Below are positions 9,408-19,784 of a stretch of 50,018 nt of DNA, one piece after another (the first letter of the stretch is position 1; each line of letters opens with the position of its first letter). The notes beneath the pieces were generated by a model that had not been told where the DNA came from, did not search any database, and saw only the letters and a list, made by a program, of their open reading frames with translations. Source of the stretch: Spirogloea muscicola (Eukaryota > Streptophyta > Zygnematophyceae > Spirogloeales > Spirogloeaceae); NCBI GenBank assembly GCA_009602725.1, contig WELB01000220.1, positions 7,200 through 57,217 on the forward strand, read 5' to 3'. A program made the translations under genes and the position numbers.

Positions 9408-12400
9408 ATGTTGCGCGCGGCGGTGCTGCGCGAGTCGGCGCCCGCGGTGCTGGTGCTGGCCGCGCCCGGCGCCGACGCCGCCTGCGCCAAAAATGGCGGC
9501 CTCTCCTTTGCCGACCTCCTCCGGCCCTACTCTGCGCTGCCGCCCGTCAACGGTAACCCTGCTCCCCCTCCTGCGCCGCCACCGTCGCAGTAACGCCCTC
9601 ACAGCACTGAAGTCCTCACGGCGGCCTCGCCTCGGCCCCGGAAGCGCCACTTATTCCATGCCGCTGTTGACGCAGTACCGGTGCGGACCGCCAGCGACCA
9701 GCCTTACCGGCTGCAGCACTTCCAGCTGCGCATTTTCGAGGCCTCGGAAGTGCGGCAGCCCGCCACCGCAGTGAGTCTCCGCGCACTCGGCTGGCTCGCT
9801 GGCTGTGCCAGGCTGCAGCTCATGTAGCGAGGTCTTCGCAAGCGCAGCTTCGCTGTGTGGGGTGTCTGGCCGCAGCTCATCTCGTTCGGCCTCGTCCTCA
9901 GTGTAGCTACCACCGTCACGTCGTGATGGCATTCCGCTCGGTGCCTTTGGCACCTCTCGTGCTTCTGCAGGGCTAGGCTCACTGCAGCAGCTTGCCTTGC
10001 CGTCTTCGCTCATTTGACCAGGATGCAGAGGCGTACCTCACCCAGCTTGTCACAAGCTCCAGCGAGGCGGCCGATGTCGAGCTCACAGGAGACCCCCGCG
10101 ACGTGCAGGCTGTGCTATCCAGTGAGTAGTCCATTGTCTCTTCACACCTTTCTTGCCTGACGTAGTGAAATTGTGGTCCTGCATCAGGAGACTACTTCGT
10201 GACTCAGTGTAAGACCAGATTCGGGGTTTCCATTGCAACTCTTAAAGACGTTTGAGAGGGGTTGCTTGAGTTGGCCAAACTCATGACACAACTCGTGAAG
10301 GCCTCGAAAAATAGCTTCAGCCTACGAGGAACTCTGCTTTGGCTTTATGCCTATGGAAGTTGTCCAGGAACAGCTAGTTAGACGCCTCTTGGTCAGCCTG
10401 CACATGACTTCTGTTAAACGATACGATTTGCTTGTTTGCAGTGGCTAAGTCAGAATCAGAGTCGTCATGGTATCAACGCTACTGCCAGGAATATATACGC
10501 ACATTGTACTTCTCTGAGCACGAGGCCCTCAATCATCCAGTGGCTTGTGAGTGACCGCTTTGTTCATCTTCCCAGCGGCTCAGCAAGGATGTGGACTGCT
10601 CAAGCAGCTGCAGTTGCATGACTCTACTGTGTCAGTGGACTTGACCCTCTGCGTGCATCTGTCGTGGGCACATAATTGTGCTTTGTGGCCTGATGTGGTT
10701 CGGGTGACCTGTGCTTGCCCTGGGCAGGCCTTCTGGTCGTACCTTCCACGGACAAGGACCCCATTAACGCTTTTGTGGATCTCTACAACACTGAGCACCT
10801 GCCTGCACTCTTCAACGAGGGAGCGATGGACCCGAAGATACACAAACATTTTGTGCTACTCCACGACATGCACAGTGGTCCCAGTACACGGTATGGCGTA
10901 CGATTGTGCACATACAGAACGCACAAATTCAAGATCCTTCAATTGTTGCCGCAGAATGGGAATGTGACTTTTCACTATCACCAGGCCAAGCTTGAGCATT
11001 GCATCCTTTGCCCATGGGCAAAAGATTACCCTTGCCTCATTTACTGTTTTGCGCCATTGTGTACCACCAACGTAATTGCTTGGCAAGCAGCCTGCTCGAT
11101 GCTATTTAGTGTAACGCTCATCATCAAATAAGTGGTTGTCCACTGCTCAAATAGGGCTGAGGAGATTATAAGCGAGATGAAGGGCACGCTTGGAGCCAAC
11201 AATTGTCACTTGCTCAGAATCAACTCTCGTCCTGCTGATGAAGCTGAGCCTCAAGCAGATATTTGGTCGAGCCATCGATTGACAGTTCTCAATCTCCCAA
11301 TGGAGGAGAAGGTGACTCCTAAGGCTTGGCGCCTTCTTTAGGCAAATCGCCTGTCAAATTTACAATGTGAAAGTGTGTGCAAAGCTGGGACTTCGAGAAC
11401 ACAGAATCTTCGATAGGTGCAAATCATGTATGTCAATCTAGGCTGTATTTTTGCAGAGTGGTTTGACGGTCCCAGTCAACTATATTGCTGTTGGCAGATG
11501 GAAACCACGCCAGCTGGGCAGCTTCGAGGCCAATACCTTAATCCAAATGACTTGAGACAGGTGCATGAAGCCTTTGAAGACAGCAGCAATTCGCTCAAGT
11601 ACAGCGATGCCCCTCAGCATCACACTTTTTCTCTCTTACTGCATGTGCTGCAAATGCTTGTCTATCAGCAGGAGCAGAAGTTGTACCAAAGGATCTTATG
11701 AGTGGCTGATTGTGCTTCAAGTATCACTTTCCCCTGCAGCTGCAGGAGTTTGTATCTGAGCTCGCCGTGAAGCAGATCATACCATATATGGAGCTCAAGA
11801 TTCGCAACCTCAACCAGCATGTGCGGCGTACTCCAGCCTCGGCACCTAGCTGGCAGAAACTTCTCTTAGAAACTTCTATGCAACATACAGGCACATATAC
11901 ACACACATGCGTGCACACAACTGCATGCAGAAACACCTGTGCAATGACACACACACGTACGCCTATACACTCGGGAACACACACACGCACGCACCCACAC
12001 ACTTGCATACGCACACACACAGAGAGGGGAAGGGAGGGCGAGGAGAGGGTGGGTGGGTGGGGGTTTTGGGGAAACCCCCTTTGCCGGCTGGGATATGAGA
12101 TGCCACTGCATTATGGAGCTGATTATGCTTTGGGAATGATGTTCAGGTCTCGGCAGCGAGGAAGGGCTTGAGAAACCAGCTGAAAAGCCTGTGGTTTCGG
12201 AAAGGCAAAGATGAACCTCAAGTCTCCCCCAATAGCTCCAGCACGTGAGTTGTCTTTCCGCCTGTCCTTGAGGGGCCGACAGGCTTCTATACAGGCGCAG
12301 ATGCTTGCTTGCTAGACCTTCAACTCAAGGCCCAGGCCAAGGACTTAAATCCTTGCTAGTGGTGATTGAACAGCTACTCCTACGGAAGTATGGAGCAGCA

Positions 12401-15400
12401 AATTCGGGTCTTGTCGGACTACTCTTTCATGCTTCAGGACTACGAGCTTGCGCTCTCCAATTACCGCCTCTTGGTGGGAGATTTTCGTCAAGATAAAGCG
12501 TGGAAGAGATTTGCTGGTGTCCAGGTACTTAAGCCTAGCTTGCTGGTGTCTCAAGTCAGGAGTGGGCATCAAATGTTGATCTGTCTGCCTGCAATACTTA
12601 GCTTCAAGTTGCATCCAAAACATGATCGATCCAGTGCACCGTCTTCTTGTTGATGTGAGCAGGAGATGATTGGACTTTGCTTATACATGTTGGACCAGTC
12701 TCGGCGGGAGGCAGAGTCCTGCCTAGAAACGGCCTACAATCATTACCAGGTGCAAGCAGCCCCCATGATGTCTTTTACCTCATGTACGATATATTGTTGC
12801 CTTTCCATCCTCCACCAGTGGGCTGAAGTTTCCCACTCTCTATCATGGCAACTTTGACAATCAGTGCTTGTGGCTCTGGAGACTGTTACAGAGGTCTGGA
12901 TCAGGTGGTACTAGGTTTGCAATGCGGACTGCAATGTGGCTGGTTGAAATGCACAAAGACCGTGGTCAATTTCGAGAAGCTGCCCAGACTCTCATGCGTG
13001 CTTCATTAGAGGTTGGACCTTCATCCTGACTTTGCAGTATTGCCTAAAGTATTTTGAAGTGCTAGTGTTGCTTTGCCTTATTCAATTGTATCAAGGCTTC
13101 TCTGCATGTTCTGCTTTCACAAAGTTATCTAACACAGTACAGTATGTGCTGGATCAGGAGACCAACCTCAGAGCAGGCATTCTACTTGAGCAGGCGGCTT
13201 ACTGTTTCTTGCGAGCCACACCACCAATGATACGGAAGTACGGGTTTCACATGGTACTTGCTGGCAATCGCTACAATCTCTGCGGCCAGGTCAGCAACAG
13301 TCATGGCCACTAATGTGTCATTTTCTCACTTCTCAATCTTGATCTACAATCAATATTTGGTGTTGATCAACTTAATTATCCTGTGTGCTTGTTACCTAGC
13401 AAGGAGCAGTCCATGTTGCTCTTAGTAGGCCCCTCAGTGCACAGGCTCCTGCAATCAGGTTGGCCAGAAGTACATAGGTGGTTGATCAGGAACTTTGTTC
13501 CTTTCAGCGCAAGCATGCTGCCCGAGCGTACACCTATGTGCTAGGTAATTATAAAGGTTTGGGCTGGCTTTTCATCAGCGATCACTGCAACTTCACGCTC
13601 GGAAGGTCTGTTTACAGTTGCAGATATTTTCTCATAACAGGCTGTGAGTCATATGCATGATTGAGCTGACAAGTATCTGACGAACATGCGAATAGTATCA
13701 GTGTAAGATGGTACTTAATATGGCACACCATAATCACATGACAGGTTGGCAGCGCACCTAGGGGATTATCGAGGTGCCTTGAAATTCTTCATGCAGTTAT
13801 TGGACTGCAGTCACCAATCTGCTAGCACGCAGTCTACATTTCTTAGGGAGTTTCTCTATGTAGTGCAGGTATGAGATAAACCTGTATGTGCAGTTATTTT
13901 CAGTTTATAGTGTCGTTGTCCTTCTTGCAGTCTGCTCCTGATTTATAATCATTATGATGTCGAGGGAGCCCCACTGGTCCTCTAGTCTCCCCCTCACAAT
14001 ATGCGACTGTCATTGGCAGTCATTGGACCTAGAGGAGGAATCTCTTGTGGCACTCTCGTTGCCAAGAGTCACTGCAGAGAAGGTCTACGTGCAGTCGGAA
14101 GGCATTCGGACCTTTTCCAATGCAGCAGCGGTATGCAAGTCACTAGCTTATATTACTTTGGCTTTTGGCATTGTTGCAGGTCATCTTGGCCTCTTGAATT
14201 CGTCGGGTCTCAATGCTCAGGTCAGGTGCCCTGCTTAGACTACTTAAGTGTCTGAACTCACTTCATTCCGCTGCTGGATCCTGGCAAACAAATCCCAGGG
14301 TGCACAAAGCCCTTCAGCTTGGAACCGCTTGGAGGAAGGGCTTGTGCCCGCTGTTGCAGCAATGGTGACGCCGACCTGGCTGGATGGACCAGCCTTTAAT
14401 GATACCACAGGCGGCGCAGCATATGCATTGACCACTAACACCTGCGTGTCTGGAGGTGAGCTGGAACAGTTGAGCTGGAAGAGATCTGGGAATTGGTTGC
14501 TGTGTCATGTTATACCTAAGCAACTCACATATGAGATGTATATCACAAAATTGGAGCCAGCGTCCACTTGCATGGGCCGAGCATGCCTTGGCTGCTCTAC
14601 TTCCTTGCTACAGATCCAGGCCTGCAGGAAGCTCGTAATTCTTCCTGTGTGTAGGTTGACTTGGCCACTGCAAATTGACTGTAAGTTGTGGTCTTGCAGA
14701 AGAGATAAGTGTCGATGTAGAGTTCTCAAACCCTTTGCTCATCGATCTTCATGTCAGTGAAGTACAGCTTAAGTGGGACTTCACACCCACATGTGCTACG
14801 GTGTCGACTGGCCAAGGTGAAAATAAGAGTAGTCTGCTCTGTACTGCCTACTCGAGATCATCAGCTGTGCTTCTTCATACTACTGACATGGCAACCGTCA
14901 CTCACTAACTTAGGCAGAGTACCTGTTGTGAAATAAATTCATTTGCAGGAGTGGCCCGCACTGTTAGCACACCAAGTTTGGAGCATCTGGGTGCAGAAGT
15001 CAGGACGCGAATGAAGTTGTCATCTGGGTGAAGCACCTAACCATCTGCACCATCATCTTGTCTTTAAGTGCATCTGTGCATTGTGTATGATGTTGCACGT
15101 GCTTGCTTGTAGTTGCCGCCAACTCAAATTGTATGTTGCTGCCAAATTACCTTGATATCTGCAGGCGCGGATCTAGCATGTCCGACTTCATGATGGCTGA
15201 CGTAGCAGAGGTTGAGAAAGCTGAGGCTTTCGAGCAGGGCAACGGGCATGTAGAGCAATCAGAGCAGCTAGATGGCGAGGACTCTCCATCATGCTCTGCT
15301 GAGGACTTGTCCTTCATCCTCAAGCCGACAGAACAAGTCATTGTACGCTCATTCTGACATTCTGTCGCAGTGTATGTGCATCTTGAACACTGACATGCTG

Positions 15401-18288
15401 CCAGTGCTTGAGTTATGAGATTGCGCTTCCTGTGGTACCTGAAGGTCCGCCTGCGAATGAGAGCCCATAAGGCCGGGACGCTACAAGTAAAAGGGGTGAG
15501 GTGGATGCTGAGTGGCATCGCCCGTGGCAGTCAAGATTTCAGAACAAAGGCTCCGCGCAAGAAGCGCCCCAAAGGGGGCGGAAGAGAGCCAGTCATTCCT
15601 CCCCATCTCCGGCTGACTTTCCTTGTCATTCCGGTAAGAGCAGGCCTCCCTCCCTCTGTCCTCGACTGTAGGTAGAACCGTGTATCTTCGATCAACAAAG
15701 CAAATGGTGATATATGTGTGGGCTTTGGGCTGTGTATGCAGCCAATGCCGAGGCTCGGGGTGGAGGTCCACAGGCTCCCTGAGCGAGCAGCAGAGGGCGA
15801 GCTTCATTGTGCAACTCTTGAGCTTTTCAACAGCTCCTCTGTGCCTCTCAAGGTACAAGCTTAGAAGTGTTCATGTTTGAATTGCTGGTATTTGCATGTT
15901 GCTGTTGACACCTCTTGTCTCTACAATTTACAAAAAGGCTCGAGCAGCATGCAACAGAAGTAGCTTCTCACAATCTTTCTGGTGGCCATCCTGCAGGCTC
16001 TACGGGTGAAGACAAGCCATCCGCAAGTTGTCATGGCTGGCCAAGCAACCGACCTGAATGTCCAGGTTCCAGCCCACTTCGAAGTAACTCCAAATGGCGA
16101 CCATGGCAATCCTTGGCCTGACCAGAACAATGGCATGTTCACGTTCTTCCAGGTATTGCACAATACATGGACCATGTGGCCACTTGTGTGAACACACAAA
16201 AGCATTGTGACATTAAGAAGCGCTCTTTTTGCTCCAGGACGTCACACTCTTGGGCAGATCCAAGCTGCAGTGGCCCGTATGGCTGCACCTCCGGGGTACA
16301 GGAGACATCATTGTCAACCTGGTCTTTTATTACGAGCCCGACGTGCCGAGCACTACCATGCCCTTCCGCACTCTGTGTGTCAGCTTCCAGCTTCAGGTCA
16401 CATTTCTGTCCACTTTCCTTAATTATTCATCTGGAGGGAGCCTTGTCTTGCATGTCCCATGGGCTGTCCAAAGCTGATTCAGAGGCTGCTTCACTCTTAC
16501 CAGATTGTTCCAAGCATGAAAATGGGGCTCCAGATCAGGCCCAGCCCAAGCCAGCTAGCAAACAGCATCATGCGGCTGGACATTGAGAATGTCCATGCCA
16601 CGGAGAGCTTCTGGCTACGACAGGTGTCCCTTGTGGGGGCTGCGTGGAAGCTCACCCCACTGCTTCCACCTGGTGCTGAGAAAGGAGCAGCATTCTTGGT
16701 CGCGAGCGTGTCTCCGCCGCAGCTCCTTTCGCCGTCCCAAGCAACGTCCCTCTTCTTCCATGTGCAGGTTATAAACATGAGCCCTCGTTTTATGCACACA
16801 GGGTGTGTTGTTCTAGAAAGCCCCTAAATGTCATTACCCTTGTTTGAGAAAGAGCTACTTGACGTTGTGCGTGTTGCAGATTGACAATAGACAGGAAGAG
16901 AGGAAAGCACTGGTAAGCAATGCAGCACTTGGCAAGGAGGCTGTGCTTGATGTGAGTCGTCAGCCATTGTACAACTTCCATTGCCAGGAGCGCTCAGTGC
17001 TGCCGGCTAAGGTGAGTTCTAAGTGACATTCTAAGTGAAATGCGATTCTAAGTGAAATGCGCCTTTGCAACAGAAAGTCTCAGCGAAGGTGCAATGAGAG
17101 TTGCTTGAGCATTTGATATGCAGGGCAACCGTTCTTGCTCGGAACCAGACGTGGTCGTTGTGTGGGAGCATGCTGTAAGAAGCCCAGCAGGGGAGGGTTC
17201 AGCACCTTCTGTGCTGCAAATTGGGACGCATCACCTCTGTGATCAGAGGTCGGGCATGCGAAACCAGAGCTCAAGCGGGGGGCCTTTTGCATTGCTGGGA
17301 TGTACATGTGCATCAACTTATACGCCACTGCTTTTGCTCCGTCATTGCTGTGGCAGTATTGTCTCATGCACCTGCAAGTGGCCTCTCCGTCTACAGATGC
17401 TTCTGGCTGAACGACACTTTTATGCAGGCTAGATAGATGTTTGGTCTATTCATGTATGCACACAATTCAAGGTGTGCAGTTCCTCAGCTGCGCTTGTGGC
17501 CGCTGTCCAGATTCAGTACAGGGCAACCTGTGAGATGGGCGGTGCAAGGGCCGTCAATCATCCAACATGACTTTGCATCCCAAAGGATGTGTGAGATAAA
17601 TATCTCGATCGCTGTGCGTAATTGCTCCACTCACCTGGCATCAGTCAAGGTGGAGACAGTTGACCCAACCGCCAAGGTCTCAGGTGGCGAGCCTGTGGAA
17701 GACGCTCAAAGTGTTGACACCGGCATCTGGCACGTCGATGAACTAACCGAAGCCAGTGCAGCTGTCAGCAGCAGCAATAGCAAGATTTACCCTCCCAGTG
17801 ACAAGTCTATACGAGGGCTTCCCTGCGGCACTTCCCCTTGTAAGTGGTCACTTCCTTGGCACAATAATTGTCGCTGTACTTCCAAGTATATATACGCAAT
17901 TGAACCCCTGAGCATGACTTGCCTATCTTTGCCGTGCTCCTCATGTCATGACAATCGTTTGTCTGCAGCTGGCCGGTACATCTGGACAGGTATGACGAGC
18001 ACTTGTATTACTGCTCTCGAACCAGGGGCCACAGTCCATGTGCCACTCCGAGCGGCTGTGTATGCCAATGGGGTGTACGACCTGTCCGCATATACATTGT
18101 CGTGGCGCACCTCACCCTTATCGCTTGGCGACGCTGATCCCCCTGCTGGGGCTCTCCATTCGGAGCACAATGTCCGCTCCACAGCAGCTGACGTTGTCCC
18201 TATGGGTGCTGAAAGCGGCAGCGGCATGGGACACCCATTCTTTGTAGCAGTTATCAAGCTCGACTGCAATGTGGAGCAAACAACTTGA
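9408..18288 (+). CDS. TRAPPC8: TRAPPC8 (Trs85-like TRAPP complex subunit), spliced
   Basis: Subunit of the TRAPPIII tethering complex, which activates a Rab1/Ypt1 GTPase in ER-Golgi traffic and autophagy. The ATG at 9408 opens a GC-rich exon (9408-9552) with LSFADLLRPYSALPPVN. Exons read with matching phases: 9676-9770, 10022-10121, 10442-10546 (SSWYQRYCQEYIRTLYFSEH), 10728-10890 (FVLLHDMHSGPSTR) and 11155-11311 (AEEIISEMKGTLGANNCHLL). Others follow: about 11521-11560, 11746-11820 (IIPYMELKIRNLNQH), 12147-12244 (LRNQLKSLWFRKGKDEPQ), from 12372 (MEQQIRVLSDYSFMLQDYEL), the helical repeats (LLEQAAYCFLRATPPMIRKY), and the beta-rich C-terminal half (EEISVDVEFSNPLLIDLHVS; RLGVEVHRLPERAAEGELHC). The end is GHPFFVAVIKL, TGA at 18286-18288. 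Identity is strong over the whole length; some middle exon ends (12.5-15.6 kb) are uncertain. Confidence 0.9.
11885..12022. repeat. imperfect (CA)n microsatellite in TRAPPC8 intron
   Basis: CA/CG-dinucleotide-rich tract with many CACACA runs, inside the intron between the exons ending at 11820 and starting at 12147. Confidence 0.85.
12023..12079 (+). other. G-rich tract with a G-quadruplex-type motif
   Basis: Directly follows the microsatellite. Four G-runs with one-base T loops lie at 12047-12063 on the coding strand, followed by a small GGGTTT...AAACCC inverted repeat. This is the classic arrangement for a parallel quadruplex, here in an intron. Confidence 0.7.
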
Positions 18289-18729
18289 TTGCTGCTGTTG
18301 TAGGGAAATGGATGACATATGGTGTTATATCCCGTCTAGTTGTGTTCACTGCCTGTTAAGCAAACCTGCCTCCACCTTCAGAAACTTGAGCTCGCTGCAC
18401 AACTCTGCAACAAGGCGTAGCACACCCCACTGAAGGTGATAGATTCTGGTTCTCTGTGCTGCCATCCTTGGGAATGGCAGAAAGTGGTGCCTGCTTCATT
18501 CCAAGCACTTCAATCCATGTAGATCTTAAACATTCCTGTACATTCCTTTGGGCTGGCCTCTCACAGCCATTGCCGTAAATTGGAAGAGCTGTTCCTGCTA
18601 AAAGTGGTCATTGTAGGCGCAGATAGCTGCGCAATCCTGTGCATGTGAGCTGACAGTGGACCCTGTTGTCCATAAGCCTAGCTGCCGAAATAAACGGTGG
18701 GCATCAGCTGCACTGGCTGCGAGTATGCA
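18289..18729. other. region between TRAPPC8 and the next gene, with retroelement debris
   Basis: Holds the TRAPPC8 3' UTR and then a hairpin-repeat copy (GGCTGGCCTCTCACAGCC, 18551-18568). The sequence after it aligns with the one after the 35.6-kb hairpin (TTGGAAGAGC). ASMHQKLGSPAW at about 18718 may be a worn remnant of the HQKAGRA segment. No intact gene seen. Confidence 0.5.
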
Positions 18730-19300
18730 TCAGAAGCTGGGAAGCCCGGCTTGGTTGTCAAGTCCTTGGGGAGCCTGGCGCTCAGCCCACGCGCGGGCTC
18801 TCTCCGAGGCCTCTGCCCACCGCCGCCTGCGCGCCTCCTCACGCCTCGCCGTGGCGGCCATCTGGAGCACTATACTCTGCTGGGCTTGTGCCTGCACAGG
18901 CAGGCGGGCGGTAGCTCGCATGAGGCCCTCGCCAGCAAAAGTCTGGAAGCATAGTCTGAGCCCCCAAGCCTTCAACCTCCAAGGCTAACTCCTGCATCGT
19001 GAGCCCTGGAGACGTTGCATGCGAGAGGTACGACGAGGCCGAGGATCACGCCAACGAGAGGCCCCTTAAACTACACACAGTCCGTCCTGCTCACAGCGGC
19101 AAACTGGGCTCGCAGCATCATGCGCTTGCGGTGGTTGCGGCCCTGGACGGCGCCGGCGTTGGGCCTGGACCAGGGGATGGGCTCGCCCTCCGGGATGGCC
19201 GGCCGCAGCTCCACGTACGGCACTGCACGGCGGGCGACAGAGCGCCGCCGAATGAGCTCAGCCGGGCCGGCGCAGGCTGGCGACCTCTCCGGGACGCCAT
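18730..19300 (-). CDS. unrecognised small basic, Ala/Arg-rich protein (probable, spliced)
   Basis: I do not recognise the family. On the minus strand an open stretch at about 19280-19090 reads RRRSVARRAVPYVELRPAIP and EGEPIPWSRPNAGAVQ, ending RKRMMLRAQFAA at a GTGAGC donor. An acceptor (GCTTCCAG) at about 18966 continues in the same phase with FAGEGLMRATARLPVQAQAQ, then an Ala/Arg/Glu-rich helical stretch (ARREEARRRRWAEASERARA), and stops at 18730-18732. The basic, helical C-terminus would fit a small organellar or RNA-binding protein, but that is a guess. The start is probably in the GC-rich island shared with the SMP/C2 gene. Exon structure is inferred from two splice sites only. Confidence 0.4.
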
Positions 19301-19513
19301 GGCTGGCCGCAGTCTGGGGGCTCCCACTTGAGCCAAGCCGAGCAGACTGGGGCCGGGCAAGCCGGAGGTTCCAGCGCGAGCGCCCGCCACAGCGAACAGC
19401 GGAGGCGACAGTGGCAGCTGCGGCGGAGAGGGGAGCCAGGCGGGCTTACGAGGCTTGCGGCGGCGCCGCGAGGCGGTGCCGGCGCCGGCGGCGGCGGCGG
19501 CGGCGGACGAGGC

Positions 19514-19784
19514 NNNNNNNNNNNNNNNNNNNNNNNNNNNNNNNNNNNNNNNNNNNNNNNNNNNNNNNNNNNNNNNNNNNNNNNNNNNNNNNNNNNNNNN
19601 NNNNNNNNNNNNNNNNNNNNNNNNNNNNNNNNNNNNNNNNNNNNNNNNNNNNNNNNNNNNNNNNNNNNNNNNNNNNNNNNNNNNNNNNNNNNNNNNNNNN
19701 NNNNNNNNNNNNNNNNNNNNNNNNNNNNNNNNNNNNNNNNNNNNNNNNNNNNNNNNNNNNNNNNNNNNNNNNNNNNNNNNNNNN
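19514..19784. other. assembly gap (271 N)
   Basis: Run of N flanked on both sides by GCG/GGC triplet repeats. It hides the start codon and first coding part of the SMP/C2 gene. Confidence 0.99.

Noticed and set aside
9651-10013. Minus-strand open frame over TRAPPC8 exon 2 and intron 2
   Set aside because: It overlaps a well-supported plus-strand exon, has no recognisable motif and no splice partners.
11885-12022. CRISPR-like array of short repeats
   Set aside because: It is a dinucleotide microsatellite without constant repeats and spacers, in a eukaryotic intron.
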